This document shows, one piece after another, positions 12,601 through 18,865 of a DNA stretch of 64,000 bases (positions are counted from its first letter, which is position 1; each line of letters opens with the position of its first letter). A program made the position numbers and the translations under genes. The stretch lies in contig JAAFJX010000008.1 in NCBI GenBank assembly GCA_013299045.1, forward strand, positions 1-64,000. Direction: 5' to 3'. Source of the DNA: Cytophagales bacterium (GTDB lineage: Bacteria > Bacteroidota > Bacteroidia > Cytophagales > Bernardetiaceae). A model generated the notes under the pieces. That model saw only the letters and a list, made by a program, of their open reading frames with translations. It ran no database searches and had not been told where the DNA came from.

Positions 12601-13732
12601 TGCCGTTATCTCTGGCCACTATGATAGTGCCCGATGCAGTAATTTCCAAGTCCATACAAGCACCACTGACACCTGTTGGGGTCGTCCAGGTAGCACCACC
12701 ATCAGCTGAACGCCGCAAACCGCTATTGGTTGCAGCCAAAACCACCCCCGTACTGGTTACAGCAAGGTCATTGACATAATAGAAAACTGTGGTGGTGGTG
12801 GAGCCTAACTGTGCCCACGTGGTTCCGCCATTCGTCGTTTTCCAAATACCACGCCCGCGCTGTGCATCTCCATTCCCGAAGCCTTCACCTGTTCCTACAT
12901 AAAATACATTGGTATTAGAGGGGTCATAAGCGATAGAAGCTACTGCTATGTTATCCCAAAAGTCATTTACTTTTTGCCATGAAGTGCTCGCTAGGGTAAT
13001 ATCATTATTGTACCAAAGACCACCACCAACTCCGCCAGCCCATGCTTTTTTCTTTGTAGCATCGTTTGGGTCCCACATGATGGCCCGTGTGCGTCCACCT
13101 ACATTATTAGGCCCACGCTCTGTCCAATTTACGCCAGGCAGTGCGCCGCGTGTGGCCAATTCATCTCTGGCATCTTGCATGGCTTTGAATCGACGTTGCG
13201 TAGGCGCATAGCCTAGGGCTGGGTCAGTCCAACGTGTTTTGTCGTGCAACATCGCCAAATCTGGACGGTCATACTTGGGCAGCTCCTTAATAATATTGTA
13301 ATCAACCCTTGATAGCTTGGTGTAAGGGTGATTATTGAGATAGTCTGTCCATGCCTGTTCGCGCACTTGGGGGTCTTTGGAGCGCATTGCAGATTTAGGA
13401 TAATGCTTGCGAGCATATTCTATCTCATCAAATTCCTCCAAGTCTGCTTTTGTGAGTAAAGTAACATCAGCAGGAACTTTTTTACGCACTGCCGCTATTT
13501 TTGCCGCATCTGACTGTTGCTTAACCGATGCAATAGCTTTTACCTCATTATTTTTTTCTGATGATAATGCCAAACCTTGGGGTGGCGCAACATCTGCAAC
13601 GGAGTGAGCGGTGTGTGATAGTCCAACAGGCACGTCATGCCAGACTAAAGCCGCAACACCCAAGGCTGCAGCAGTTGTGCCTACAGCAAGAGCTCTGCGC
13701 CATTGTGTTTTAAATTTATCGTAGAAGTGCAT
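3683..13732 (-). CDS. Giant T9SS-exported multidomain surface protein
   Basis: 3349 residues. After a signal-like N-terminus (about 14-30) and a prosequence comes a sortilin/BNR-like propeller (about 200-860) with many Asp-boxes (TTNGGTTW, SADGGATW, STDGGSTW). Then PKD1 (872-952, SWSWNFGAG), a jelly-roll-like domain (957-1147), PKD2 (1150-1234) and 17 Ig-like modules of about 80 residues (1235-2600), of the types CxGxxVTLxASP...YQWKKDG and TICAGNTATL...WYDAPTGGTLL. Three related lectin-like modules (about 2627-2781, 2857-3014, 3087-3244) alternate with two SprB-type repeats (WSTGAS, WSTGST). The last 80 residues are a type A T9SS sorting domain (VLPNPNTGLF ... KKFVVE). It should be exported and attached to the surface as an adhesin or gliding-related protein. 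An upstream in-frame ATG at 13816 is rejected because the promoter places the RNA start near 13778. Four Ig modules are near-identical at DNA level. Confidence 0.9.
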   Translation of the reverse strand: MHFYDKFKTQWRRALAVGTTAAALGVAALVWHDVPVGLSHTAHSVADVAPPQGLALSSEKNNEVKAIASVKQQSDAAKIAAVRKKVPADVTLLTKADLEEFDEIEYARKHYPKSAMRSKDPQVREQAWTDYLNNHPYTKLSRVDYNIIKELPKYDRPDLAMLHDKTRWTDPALGYAPTQRRFKAMQDARDELATRGALPGVNWTERGPNNVGGRTRAIMWDPNDATKKKAWAGGVGGGLWYNNDITLASTSWQKVNDFWDNIAVASIAYDPSNTNVFYVGTGEGFGNGDAQRGRGIWKTTNGGTTWAQLGSTTTTVFYYVNDLAVTSTGVVLAATNSGLRRSADGGATWTTPTGVSGACMDLEITASGTIIVARDNGTIHRSTDVTGTAFGTAINPGGTGGFRVEVACAPSDANIMYAVAENSGGNVQWFRRSNDGGLTWPVVVTIPLYLEQGSCAPASTHFTRGQSWYDLILQVGPTNPNILLAGGIDIHRTTDGGSTWSCVTYWTGACKPYVHADQHAMAFRPGFPNECIFGNDGGLSYSADVGNAGVAAPAFGERVKDYNVTQFYACAVRNDAGGNYFLAGAQDNGSHQYNSPGINSTVEVTGGDGAFCHIDQDNSLYQITSYVNNNYYRSTNGGASFSGLTGGSGGLFINPTDYDNVGDVLYCAQSTNTLYRITGISGTPGYTSAVATGAIGTTPTAITASPYTANRVFVAGSNGNIRRLDGADVGTTPTSVDMDPSNTLPSAYINCIALGPNDNHIIVTYSNYGGNKVWLTTNGGVTWVNKTGDLPDMPINWALMSPTDPNKVLVATEVGVWSIDDISVAVPDWGPSSNGLANTRCEMLQIRSADNLVAIATHGRGLFTTDVFMNLFADFNADKKLVYTNKNVVFTNASHTGATSWSWNFGAGATPATATGAGPHTVTYSTPGLKTVSLTINGTVTKTSTDYIHVLPDKTPPYLPADGGNFDVNLLDFGSDKNSGTAFERGSSAIAGKNGTLSAPNAWVLGLTATTYANATDSWLCTPNYNMAAAGTYTLKFRTKYRAESNYDGFIVQYSTNKGDTWTQLGTATGGTWYTRTMAADAGAPGFPAGTVHFGGTSDSPYASTYTERSFNVSFLAGSTDVAFRFLFKSDGGVVNAGCAIDDFELQAPGGIIANFTGAPTTVCQGGTVTFTSTSTGAITSYSWNFGAGASPATATGIGPHIVTYPTSGSKTVSLTLNGTITETKADYISVFPSPTVSIAAGGPVSFCTGGSVNLTSTASGVTYQWKRDGTNIAGAIASNYTANVAGVYTLEVTSTANGCKTTSNSITVTINPLPTPSISPSTTQYLCPPAGSVVLTASPSSGVSYQWKKDGVNIVGAISSTYTATAVGNYQVLTTITATGCAATSGVVAVVNGVPPDPSITPGGPTTFCSGNSVTLFASPSTGVTFQWKKDGVNIVGATSDSFVATLAGIYTVAVVDNINGCSAVSPGETITVNPKPAKPTASADMTICPGETATLSASAPPGMIAWYDAPTGGTLLGIGTPLTTPALFTTTSYWVQVTISGCPSDREEVVVNVNAPTAPTVAAPPTICAGNTITLTASSSTATPTYKWYDAASGGTLLFTGNPFTSSVLSTTTSFWVSVNGGSCESPRTEVLVNVVGGASATVTPNTSTICTGSSVTLTASPSTGVTYQWKKDGVNIGGAIAGTYSATLAGSYTVVVTTTGSTPCSSESGAATVTVNPVPSAPTASGTTICAGNTATLTATSAASAPSFDWYDAPTGGTLLASTASYTTPVLGVATTYYVQVTSGGCTSATRTAVTVTVNPIPSAPTASGTTICAGNTATLTATSAASAPSFAWYDAPTGGTLLASTASYTTPTLSSTATYYVQVASGGCTSATRTAVTVTVNPVPVAPTASGTTICAGNTATLTATSAASSPSFAWYDAPTGGTLLTSTASYTTPTLSSTATYYVQVASGGCTSATRTAVTVIVNPIPSAPTASGTTICAGNTATLTASSAASAPSFAWYDAPTGGTLLASTASYTTPVLGVATTYYVQVTSGGCTSATRTAVTVNIGTLAAPTASSVNICFNANTTLTASSGASSPVYNWYNAASGGTLLFTGASYTTPALTSTTSYWVSVTSGACVSARIEVVVTVNPLPIASATAGGAVTFCAGGNVTLTASPSSGVTYQWYKDATLIAGATGSTLGATTSGAYAVVVTNPSTLCSSAMSAVINVTVNPNPAPTITFAGSTTICAGQSVTLSSSIASGASFQWKKDGIVIPMATTASINITSAGSYTVVVTNTSTGCVGESPATVVVVNPLPAAGIAAGGPTTFCEGGSVNLSITPVAGIIYQWLNGSTSIAGATLATYSASTSGSYRVIVTNTATSCSDTSNIISVNVNPKPVAVITPSASLTLCTGGSVILNASPSTGVSYEWKKDGLTIAGATTSSYTATLAGVYTVIATNILTGCNGTSAAVTVTINPVPNAAVSSGLTICDGNTATLTATSTTVGAGFEWYNAAVGGSLVGVGASYTSPVLLTNTTYYVQSVALGCASARTAVLVSVDDCPDLCTVSISVPDSIICQGSPQTLTAVVVPSEVGTMYQWQRNGVDIAGATSSTYTTLIPGNYTVVASNSVCSAVASVVAPLRSGTVVWVDKVNTAYLPATEMLVKTSTSASFNAGAASHNILPAFQNGWVAMTVDELPGDEFFVLGLSNTNVNETETTIAHGFYFAAGNLKVMEMGGDVFTYGGVNIGDVLRIERMGSSILYKVNGSTVHTSTTDASLSAVIDASILSGSIPKVCASFRALPHIAPVIISNTSCEGTPSGKIVANVEFGYSNYDYVWSTGASTLNTSATADSIEGLSPGEYTLTLTDAYGDVVTQTYTVGTTVIWEILQDVAADAEGRLSKTGSRRGWTGGAISRNTMQPFEDGWVEFTTEAIATGNGYAVGLNTFDLGVGSLSTAEDGFIHTSGSLVIRSAGTLIPVGPAVSGDRLRVSREGGNMNYYRNGTLIYTTLIDESKSLSINALLLKGSTPVLRTSFCYPLRVVGKVTPTSCGTTTTGSIDLSISGGQAPYSVNWSTGSTDLSVSGLSAGFYSAFVEDASGEFVSRDYEIGNAVLWEDLSGVTPLEFGLERVLPFAGMWNSGAASTNRLAPDVNGWVEFHIDEANGTTHYIIGLSNLNIGDDDNWINHGIMYAGGQIVVSENGVKTESFGFALPGDILRVERSGSNILYSKNGEVFMVSTTDPSLELRVDVTIYKGRTARVVQTSFCGGATGGLAGVANSPVSEDELSETVFEVLPNPNTGLFKLNLKDEALAKEAQIVIMDVLGRTCYTSKVNVSGASLSESIDLANVSRGTYFLKVMSNGKNYIKKFVVE
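7599..8594. repeat. Four tandem 249-bp coding repeats in the giant adhesin gene
   Basis: Four head-to-tail units of exactly 249 bp (83 codons, frame kept) begin at 7599, 7848, 8097 and 8346. Each encodes one Ig-like module. Units 7599 and 8346 share one version of the left part (PVLGVATTYYVQVTSGGC) and units 7848 and 8097 share another (PTLSSTATYYVQVASGGC). The unit at 8097 switches to the first version in its middle. This mosaic suggests recombination or conversion between units. Confidence 0.9.
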
Positions 13733-13784
13733 AGGTTTGAATGCTTTTGTGAGGTAGATTGATACGCATAATGGTAGGAATGCG

Positions 13785-13817
13785 CAAATATAGTTACAGA
13801 ATATTAAAAAATACAAA
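13785..13817 (-). promoter_or_regulatory. Promoter of the giant adhesin gene
   Basis: Read on the minus strand, a TTTG (13814-13817) is followed after 21 bases by TATATTTG (13785-13792), matching the Bacteroidota -33/-7 consensus. Transcription would begin near 13778, which excludes the in-frame ATG at 13816 and supports the ATG at 13732. Confidence 0.7.
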
Positions 13818-14066
13818 AAAATAATTGAATTTTAATCGTTTTTTTTTGCACTTTACAAAGGCTTTTGTCTCATTTACTAAAAGCGCCAAAAGTATTGGCA
13901 GCAGTGCTTAGATTTCGCATCAGGTGTCATCAATCACACGGTTGTGAACCATTTTGCTAAAAAGTGTTAGAGACCTGATGGATAGGGAATGTTATAGGCA
14001 TCTAGATGCCATAAAATCAAGGACTTATACATATTTTTTATAAAAAAAACATTGAACAAAATTCTG
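13818..14066. other. Intergenic region with nested inverted repeats
   Basis: CATCAGGT (13918-13925) pairs with ACCTGATG (13973-13980), enclosing a second small stem TCACA-cggt-TGTGA. It has no U tail. It lies between the adhesin promoter and the acyltransferase stop and may be a terminator-like or protein-binding site; nothing more can be said. Confidence 0.3.
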
Positions 14067-15131
14067 TCATATAATCTTGCTCATTACGTTGTTTTTTCTT
14101 AAAAAATGGCTAAAAACACAAGAAATAAAAATTCCCAATATGCTTACTGAAATGAATTTCAGATTTGTATCTATATCAAAGTTTTTGAAAATCAACTGTA
14201 ATGCAATTACAACAAGCACATGGGATAAGTAAATACCATATGAATTATCTGATAAGATTTTTGTAACAGTATTCATTTGATTAAAATATTTTTTAAAAAT
14301 AGCAATAAACCCCAAGCATAAGCCAACGCATAAAAAAGATTCAACCAAGGATTCACCCCAAAGTTTTGGCAACAGTTCGTATATAAAATCTTTGAATAAA
14401 AAGATTAAAAACGCAAAGCCTAAGTAAATAAAACCCATAGATGTTTTGATGCTTTCTAGCCATTTGTTTTCATTGAAAGCAATACCCACAAGGAACAAAC
14501 TAAAATATTGAGGAAGATGTGCCACTTCTATCGGTATGCCCCAAGTTACCCATTTGTCAATCGGGTAATAGTGCCGAACAAAGACGTTTGTTGGAATTAA
14601 AAATGCCAGATAAATCAAAGCATACCAGTTTTTAAATGGTACTTGGTTATGACTCTTAATGCCTATCTTATTTAATAAAAGGTAGATAAACGAGTAAATT
14701 AACAACGAAGCAACGAACCACAAATGCCCTACCGAAAGTGGTGGTTGGTTAAAATATAAATCAAGCATGAAAGTTATATAATCTGTTTTTCTGTCGCTTA
14801 AAAAAAATTGTAGTGGCGTAAAAACAACAAGCATAAAAAAAAGTAAAGGAATGCCTAATTTTATGAGCCTTTCTTGTATAAACTTCGCATTAGATTTTCG
14901 TTGTAGAGAGAAATGGATAAAATAGCCTGATATAAAAAAATAGAACCCCATCATGTAGGCCGCATTGAAAAAGAAAAATGTTGGCAAATAGTCTAATTGT
15001 TGTGCTTCGCTAAATATCCAAACTCCGCCAGTGTTTCCATAAGGCTGCCCTGCATGATGAATGACCACCATGCAAGTTAAAAAAACTTTAATCAAGTCTA
15101 TATATACTAATCTGTCGTCTGATTTGCTCAT
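14067..15131 (-). CDS. Acyltransferase 3 family membrane protein
   Basis: 354 residues with about ten hydrophobic helices and the N-terminal family signature (RLVYIDLIKVFLTCMVVIHH) containing the conserved His, plus the internal GHLWFV motif. Acyltransferase-3 proteins (OafA and MdoC relatives) move acetyl, succinyl or other acyl groups onto sugars or lipids at the cytoplasmic membrane. The substrate cannot be read from sequence. An upstream in-frame start (15203) would add 24 basic residues before the conserved start MSKSDDR; the ATG at 15131 is preferred because the first helix begins about 10 residues later. It stands alone, with gaps of about 240-330 bp on both sides. Confidence 0.85.
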   Translation of the reverse strand: MSKSDDRLVYIDLIKVFLTCMVVIHHAGQPYGNTGGVWIFSEAQQLDYLPTFFFFNAAYMMGFYFFISGYFIHFSLQRKSNAKFIQERLIKLGIPLLFFMLVVFTPLQFFLSDRKTDYITFMLDLYFNQPPLSVGHLWFVASLLIYSFIYLLLNKIGIKSHNQVPFKNWYALIYLAFLIPTNVFVRHYYPIDKWVTWGIPIEVAHLPQYFSLFLVGIAFNENKWLESIKTSMGFIYLGFAFLIFLFKDFIYELLPKLWGESLVESFLCVGLCLGFIAIFKKYFNQMNTVTKILSDNSYGIYLSHVLVVIALQLIFKNFDIDTNLKFISVSILGIFISCVFSHFLRKNNVMSKII

Positions 15132-15310
15132 GATTATAATTTGGGTCTTTCGAGAAGAGAGAAAAACAGGAAACCTTTTGTGCTTATTGCGCGCTACCTT
15201 CAAATATACAGAAAATGTAGTTCACCAGAAGCACAGCACTTAACTTGCAATATCCCCGCAATGAAGATTCACCTCTTTACAGCGGGCTTTGTCATTGGCC
15301 AAATGCAAAA

Positions 15311-15337
15311 CACCACAAAGATTGAGGCTCTGTGGTG
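15311..15337 (-). terminator. Hairpin after the DUF6252-like lipoprotein gene
   Basis: A perfect 7-bp stem CACCACA/TGTGGTG with a 13-base loop lies 35 bp beyond the stop of the minus-strand gene at 15372. On the minus strand it is followed by TTTTGCATTT, a modest U-rich tail. Confidence 0.5.
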
Positions 15338-15371
15338 CTTTGTGTTTATTGAAAGCAACAATCAAATAGGC

Positions 15372-15845
15372 CTATCTGTACTTGAAGTTGTTCATAACGC
15401 CATTCGTGATGGTAACTGAAATTCCGCTTGTGTTACAAACCTTGCCGCTAAACTTACCACTTACCAGTTTTTTTTCTTTGTCGATGCTCGTAATTTCTAT
15501 GCTACCACTCGCACTCAGCAAACAGCCTTTTGATGTAAAATTGTTTGTTAGTTTCTGATAGCTAAGCATATTAGCCGAAAGTGCATCTGTGAGCGGATAC
15601 GTGCCCACTTCTGGCTTAACAGCTATAATGATGGCACTTCCGTCTGCGCCTACGCCCGTAAGGGTGAGTAATTCTACCCCCGCTACGGTTGCAAGAACCC
15701 CCTCGCTGATATTTTTAGCATTCCAGCCATTCACATCTACAGTTGCACTCATTTCCGCATTAGGGTCTATGACTTCATTTTTAGTGCAAGAGAGAGCAAT
15801 AAATGCTGCCAAGAGAATCAGAAAAAATTGAAAGAATTTTCTCAT
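15372..15845 (-). CDS. DUF6252-like lipoprotein
   Basis: 157 residues. A lipoprotein signal peptide ends in FIALSC, so Cys20 should be lipidated. The mature domain is a small beta-rich fold beginning with SATVDVNGWNAKN and ending in a basic strand with VCNTSGISVTITNG. This start (substitution of a small-molecule-like 'DVNGWNA' opening) and the KLVSGKFSG segment match the Bacteroidota family DUF6252 as I remember it. The function of that family is unknown. The likely location is the outer membrane or inner-membrane periplasmic face. It is a single gene with its own hairpin behind it. Lipoprotein status is sure; the family name is moderately sure. Confidence 0.75.
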   Translation of the reverse strand: MRKFFQFFLILLAAFIALSCTKNEVIDPNAEMSATVDVNGWNAKNISEGVLATVAGVELLTLTGVGADGSAIIIAVKPEVGTYPLTDALSANMLSYQKLTNNFTSKGCLLSASGSIEITSIDKEKKLVSGKFSGKVCNTSGISVTITNGVMNNFKYR

Positions 15846-16035
15846 TTTGAAAGATTACGATTAAGTTGAACGATGAATAAAGTTACTGTTGAAAACCTTG
15901 AGGGTTGATTCAAACACATAATAGAACGGTTATTTGGAACAAAGATATAAAAAAATAGCAGAGAGATTATCAACATACCGCATTTTTTTCTGGCTAGCGC
16001 TTAACTTTGCAGCCCTTACCCTTATAAAAGTCGTT

Positions 16036-17052
16036 ATGCAGACGTTCGAATATAAAGCCCCCTTCAATTTAGAGTCTGGTGCACAACTCCCTAATTTTCG
16101 TCTGGCCTACCATGTTTGGGGCGATTTGAACAACACCAAACCTGTCTTTTGGGTTTGCCACGCACTCACGGCGAACTCTAATGTTTCGGAATGGTGGCCT
16201 GGCTTGTTCGGGCAGGGCTTGTTGCTAGACCCCACCCGCTACACCATTGTCTGTGCGAATATGCTAGGGTCGTGCTATGGCTCTACGCATGCCCTGAGCC
16301 AAAACCCCAAAACTCAAACCCCTTATTATCAAGATTTCCCTCTACTTACAAACCGAGATATTAGCCGTGCTTTTGAACTCCTGCGCCAATATTTAGGCAT
16401 TGAGCACATCAGCCTAGCACTCGGCGGTTCGCTTGGCGGGCAGCAACTGCTTGAGTGGGCATATAGCTGCCCAGAGGTATTTCAAAGGCTCTTTTTGATT
16501 GCGACCAATGCGCGCCATTCCGCCTGGGGCATAGCTTTTAATGAGGCTCAACGCATGGCAATAAACGCAGACAGCACCTGGGGGCAACAAAACCCCAAAG
16601 CTGGCCTAAAAGGCATGGGAGCAGCCCGAAGCATGGCTTTGCTTTCATACAGACACTATCAAGCCTATGTGGATACACAAAGCGATTCTGATACGTCAAA
16701 GCTAAGCGATTATAAAGTTGTTAGCTACCAACAGCATCAAGCAAACAAACTTATGGAGCGTTTTAATGCTTTTACCTATATGAGTCTAAGCAAAGCTATG
16801 GATAGCCAGAATTTAGCACGTGGCCGCACGAGTTTAGAGAATGAGCTTCAAAAGATTACCGCCAAAGCCTTGGTTATGGGCATTACGAGCGATGTTCTTT
16901 TTCCTATACAAGAACAATTCTTTTTGGCTCAAAATCTAAAAAATGCGCATTTTGAAAGTATAGAATCTAGCTTTGGTCATGATGGCTTCTTGCTAGAAAA
17001 CGACAAAATCATGGCAGCCTGCCAGCGCAGATTTCCCGAACTCCTGCTCTAA
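16036..17052 (+). CDS. metX: Homoserine O-acetyltransferase (MetX)
   Basis: 338 residues, alpha/beta-hydrolase fold. MetX transfers an acetyl group from acetyl-CoA to homoserine, the first committed step of methionine synthesis in the cytoplasm. The nucleophile Ser132 lies in GGSLGG, and Asp286 (TSDVLFP) and His315 (GHDGFL) complete the triad. The segment NMLGSCYGST matches the conserved NxLGxxxGST loop of the family. A longer in-frame reading from 15934 begins with TTG and adds 34 residues unlike MetX; the ATG at 16036 (MQTFEYKAPF) fits the usual N-terminus. Acetyl versus succinyl specificity is not settled by the motif alone, but MetX-type proteins are usual in this phylum. No SAM-type riboswitch was recognised upstream. 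Confidence 0.9.
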   Translation: MQTFEYKAPFNLESGAQLPNFRLAYHVWGDLNNTKPVFWVCHALTANSNVSEWWPGLFGQGLLLDPTRYTIVCANMLGSCYGSTHALSQNPKTQTPYYQDFPLLTNRDISRAFELLRQYLGIEHISLALGGSLGGQQLLEWAYSCPEVFQRLFLIATNARHSAWGIAFNEAQRMAINADSTWGQQNPKAGLKGMGAARSMALLSYRHYQAYVDTQSDSDTSKLSDYKVVSYQQHQANKLMERFNAFTYMSLSKAMDSQNLARGRTSLENELQKITAKALVMGITSDVLFPIQEQFFLAQNLKNAHFESIESSFGHDGFLLENDKIMAACQRRFPELLL

Positions 17053-17056
17053 AATA

Positions 17057-17085
17057 TTGCTCTCCTAAATTTTTTAGTAATTTTG
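17057..17085 (+). promoter_or_regulatory. Promoter of trmB and the dehydrogenase gene
   Basis: TTG (17057-17059), 18 bases, then TAATTTTG (17078-17085), a good match to the Bacteroidota promoter consensus. It sits 26 bp before the trmB start codon. Confidence 0.65.
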
Positions 17086-17111
17086 CATTCTTAAATTGAC
17101 AGTACTAGTCT

Positions 17112-17834
17112 ATGAGCAGAGGTAAAAAAAAAGCCAGATTCGCACAAAATACAGTGTCAGATAACTTAATAGAAGAGGGTAAGCCTCTTTTTGAGGCCAT
17201 CAAAGGGCAATGGCGCTCTTTGGTATTTAAAAATGACAATCCTATTGTCCTGGAACTGGCCTGTGGGCGGGGCGAATATACAACAGGGCTTGCTCCGCAT
17301 TATCCCGATAAAAACTTTATTGGCATAGATATTAAGGGCGATAGAATTTGGAAAGGTAGCCAAGTTGCACAAAACCAAGCACTAAGTAATGTCGCCTTTT
17401 TAAGAACATTCATTTTAGAGCTAGAAAAGTTCTTTGAAGCCAACGAAGTAGATGAAATCTGGGTGGTTTTTCCGGACCCGCGCCCACGCATACGCGATGC
17501 CAAACGCCGTCTAACTTCCCCTCGTTACCTCCGTCTTTACCATAAAATTATCAAAAAAGGCGGTCTGCTCCGTCTAAAAACTGACAATACAAATCTTTTT
17601 CTCTACTCTTGCCAAGTGGCTAAGGCGATGAATATGAAAAACCTGGTAGCAACAGATAACCTTTACCAAAACCCTGAACTACTCGCCGAACACCATAATA
17701 TAGTAACCCGTTATGAAAGGGAATGGTCGGTTAAAGGAATGACTATCAAATACTTAAAATTTAATTTTGCTGAAACGCTCCCTGAAGTACTCCCTCATGT
17801 GGACGAAGAACTAAACAAAGAGATTTTAGAATGA
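17112..17834 (+). CDS. trmB: tRNA (guanine-N7-)-methyltransferase
   Basis: 240 residues. TrmB methylates N7 of guanosine 46 in the variable loop of tRNA, using S-adenosylmethionine. The Rossmann-type SAM-binding motif LELACGRGEYTTGLA (about 47-61) is followed by GIDIKGDR, and the family signature FPDPRPRIRDAKRRLTSPRYL is replaced only at usual positions (its first part, VVFPDPRP, is intact). A basic N-terminal tail (SRGKKKARF) is common in TrmB. Its stop codon overlaps the start of the next gene (ATGA), so the two are translated as a coupled pair, although their functions are not obviously related. Confidence 0.93.
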   Translation: MSRGKKKARFAQNTVSDNLIEEGKPLFEAIKGQWRSLVFKNDNPIVLELACGRGEYTTGLAPHYPDKNFIGIDIKGDRIWKGSQVAQNQALSNVAFLRTFILELEKFFEANEVDEIWVVFPDPRPRIRDAKRRLTSPRYLRLYHKIIKKGGLLRLKTDNTNLFLYSCQVAKAMNMKNLVATDNLYQNPELLAEHHNIVTRYEREWSVKGMTIKYLKFNFAETLPEVLPHVDEELNKEILE

Positions 17835-18769
17835 AAAAAATTTTAATTGTTGATAATTTTCCGCAAGAGGCTATTCAAACCCTCATAGAGCACGGCTATC
17901 ATGTTGCCTACAGGCCAGAATTTGCGCAAGTACAGATTTACAAAGAGGCAGATAAGTACGATGTATTGGTCATCAGAAGCAAATGCGTTTTGGATACCAA
18001 CTTTTTTAAAGATAAAGTGCGCCTAAAACTAATAGTTAGGGCGGGTGCAGGCTTGGACTTAATAGATTTAAAAGCCGCGCAAGACGCGCAAATAAAGGTA
18101 CTGGGTGCGGGAGAAGGCAACAAAGATGCGGTGGCAGAGCATACCGTAGCGCTCATTATCAATCTCTTACACCGCGTATGGGCAGCAGGCTTAGATGTGC
18201 GGGCTGGCATCTGGGACAGAAGCAAACATACTGGCAATGAGCTAAATGGCAAAGCAGTTGGTTTGATTGGTTTCGGCAACATGGGAAGGGCAGTGGCGTA
18301 TTTGCTACAAAACTTCGGCTGCCAGCTCCTAGTTTATGACCGCGACGCACGGCTTCGCAATGTACCGTCCTACGTCAGGCGTGTGGCACTTACAGAACTA
18401 CAAGCAGAGGCAGAGATAGTTTCTTTGCATATCCCGCTAAATGCTGAAAACCGCCAACTGATTAATTTAGAGTATCTGTCTGCATTCAAGAAACCTATTT
18501 ACCTAATCAATACGGCGCGTGGCGAAGTGCTAGACCATAGTTGTCTTTTACCACTCCTGACACAAGGCCGCTTGCGAGGCTTAGGGCTAGATGTTTTTGA
18601 GAACGAAGTGCTTTTGACGCATAATGAAACACAAAAAACACTTTTTGATGCGTTGAGGCAAGAAAATCGCGTATTGATGACCCCGCATATTGCGGGTATT
18701 ACGCAGGAATCCTACACAAAAATAGGTATGGTAGTTGCCGAAAAAATTAGACTGTTCTACGATGAGTAG
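17831..18769 (+). CDS. D-2-hydroxyacid dehydrogenase (phosphoglycerate dehydrogenase-like)
   Basis: 312 residues with the two-domain fold of NAD-dependent D-2-hydroxyacid dehydrogenases. The NAD-binding Gly motif is GFGNMG, and the catalytic Arg (NTARGEV), Glu (FENEV) and His (TPHIAG) are all present. It lacks the C-terminal ACT domain of long SerA enzymes, so it resembles the short phosphoglycerate dehydrogenases of Bacteroidota that start serine synthesis. No serC or other serine gene is adjacent, so another 2-keto acid substrate is possible. It overlaps trmB by 4 bp and shares its promoter. Confidence 0.82.
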   Translation: MKKILIVDNFPQEAIQTLIEHGYHVAYRPEFAQVQIYKEADKYDVLVIRSKCVLDTNFFKDKVRLKLIVRAGAGLDLIDLKAAQDAQIKVLGAGEGNKDAVAEHTVALIINLLHRVWAAGLDVRAGIWDRSKHTGNELNGKAVGLIGFGNMGRAVAYLLQNFGCQLLVYDRDARLRNVPSYVRRVALTELQAEAEIVSLHIPLNAENRQLINLEYLSAFKKPIYLINTARGEVLDHSCLLPLLTQGRLRGLGLDVFENEVLLTHNETQKTLFDALRQENRVLMTPHIAGITQESYTKIGMVVAEKIRLFYDE

Positions 18770-18800
18770 CCAAGTAATTTTTTGCATTATTTTTGTACTG

Positions 18801-18831
18801 TTGTCTATTTTATAATACTCTACTATATTTG
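18801..18831 (+). promoter_or_regulatory. Promoter of the PAS histidine kinase gene
   Basis: TTG (18801-18803), 20 bases, then TATATTTG (18824-18831). The RNA would start near 18838, 28 bp before the chosen ATG at 18866. Confidence 0.65.
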
Positions 18832-18865
18832 GCAGATATACTGGCCTCCCCCTACATAGATACCA

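Noticed and set aside
13733-13816. Upstream in-frame ATG for the giant adhesin
   Set aside because: It lies upstream of the predicted transcription start (about 13778) and would place the signal peptide far from the N-terminus.
15846-16035. SAM-responsive riboswitch before metX
   Set aside because: No conserved SAM-I or SAM-II type stems or motifs could be recognised in the leader.
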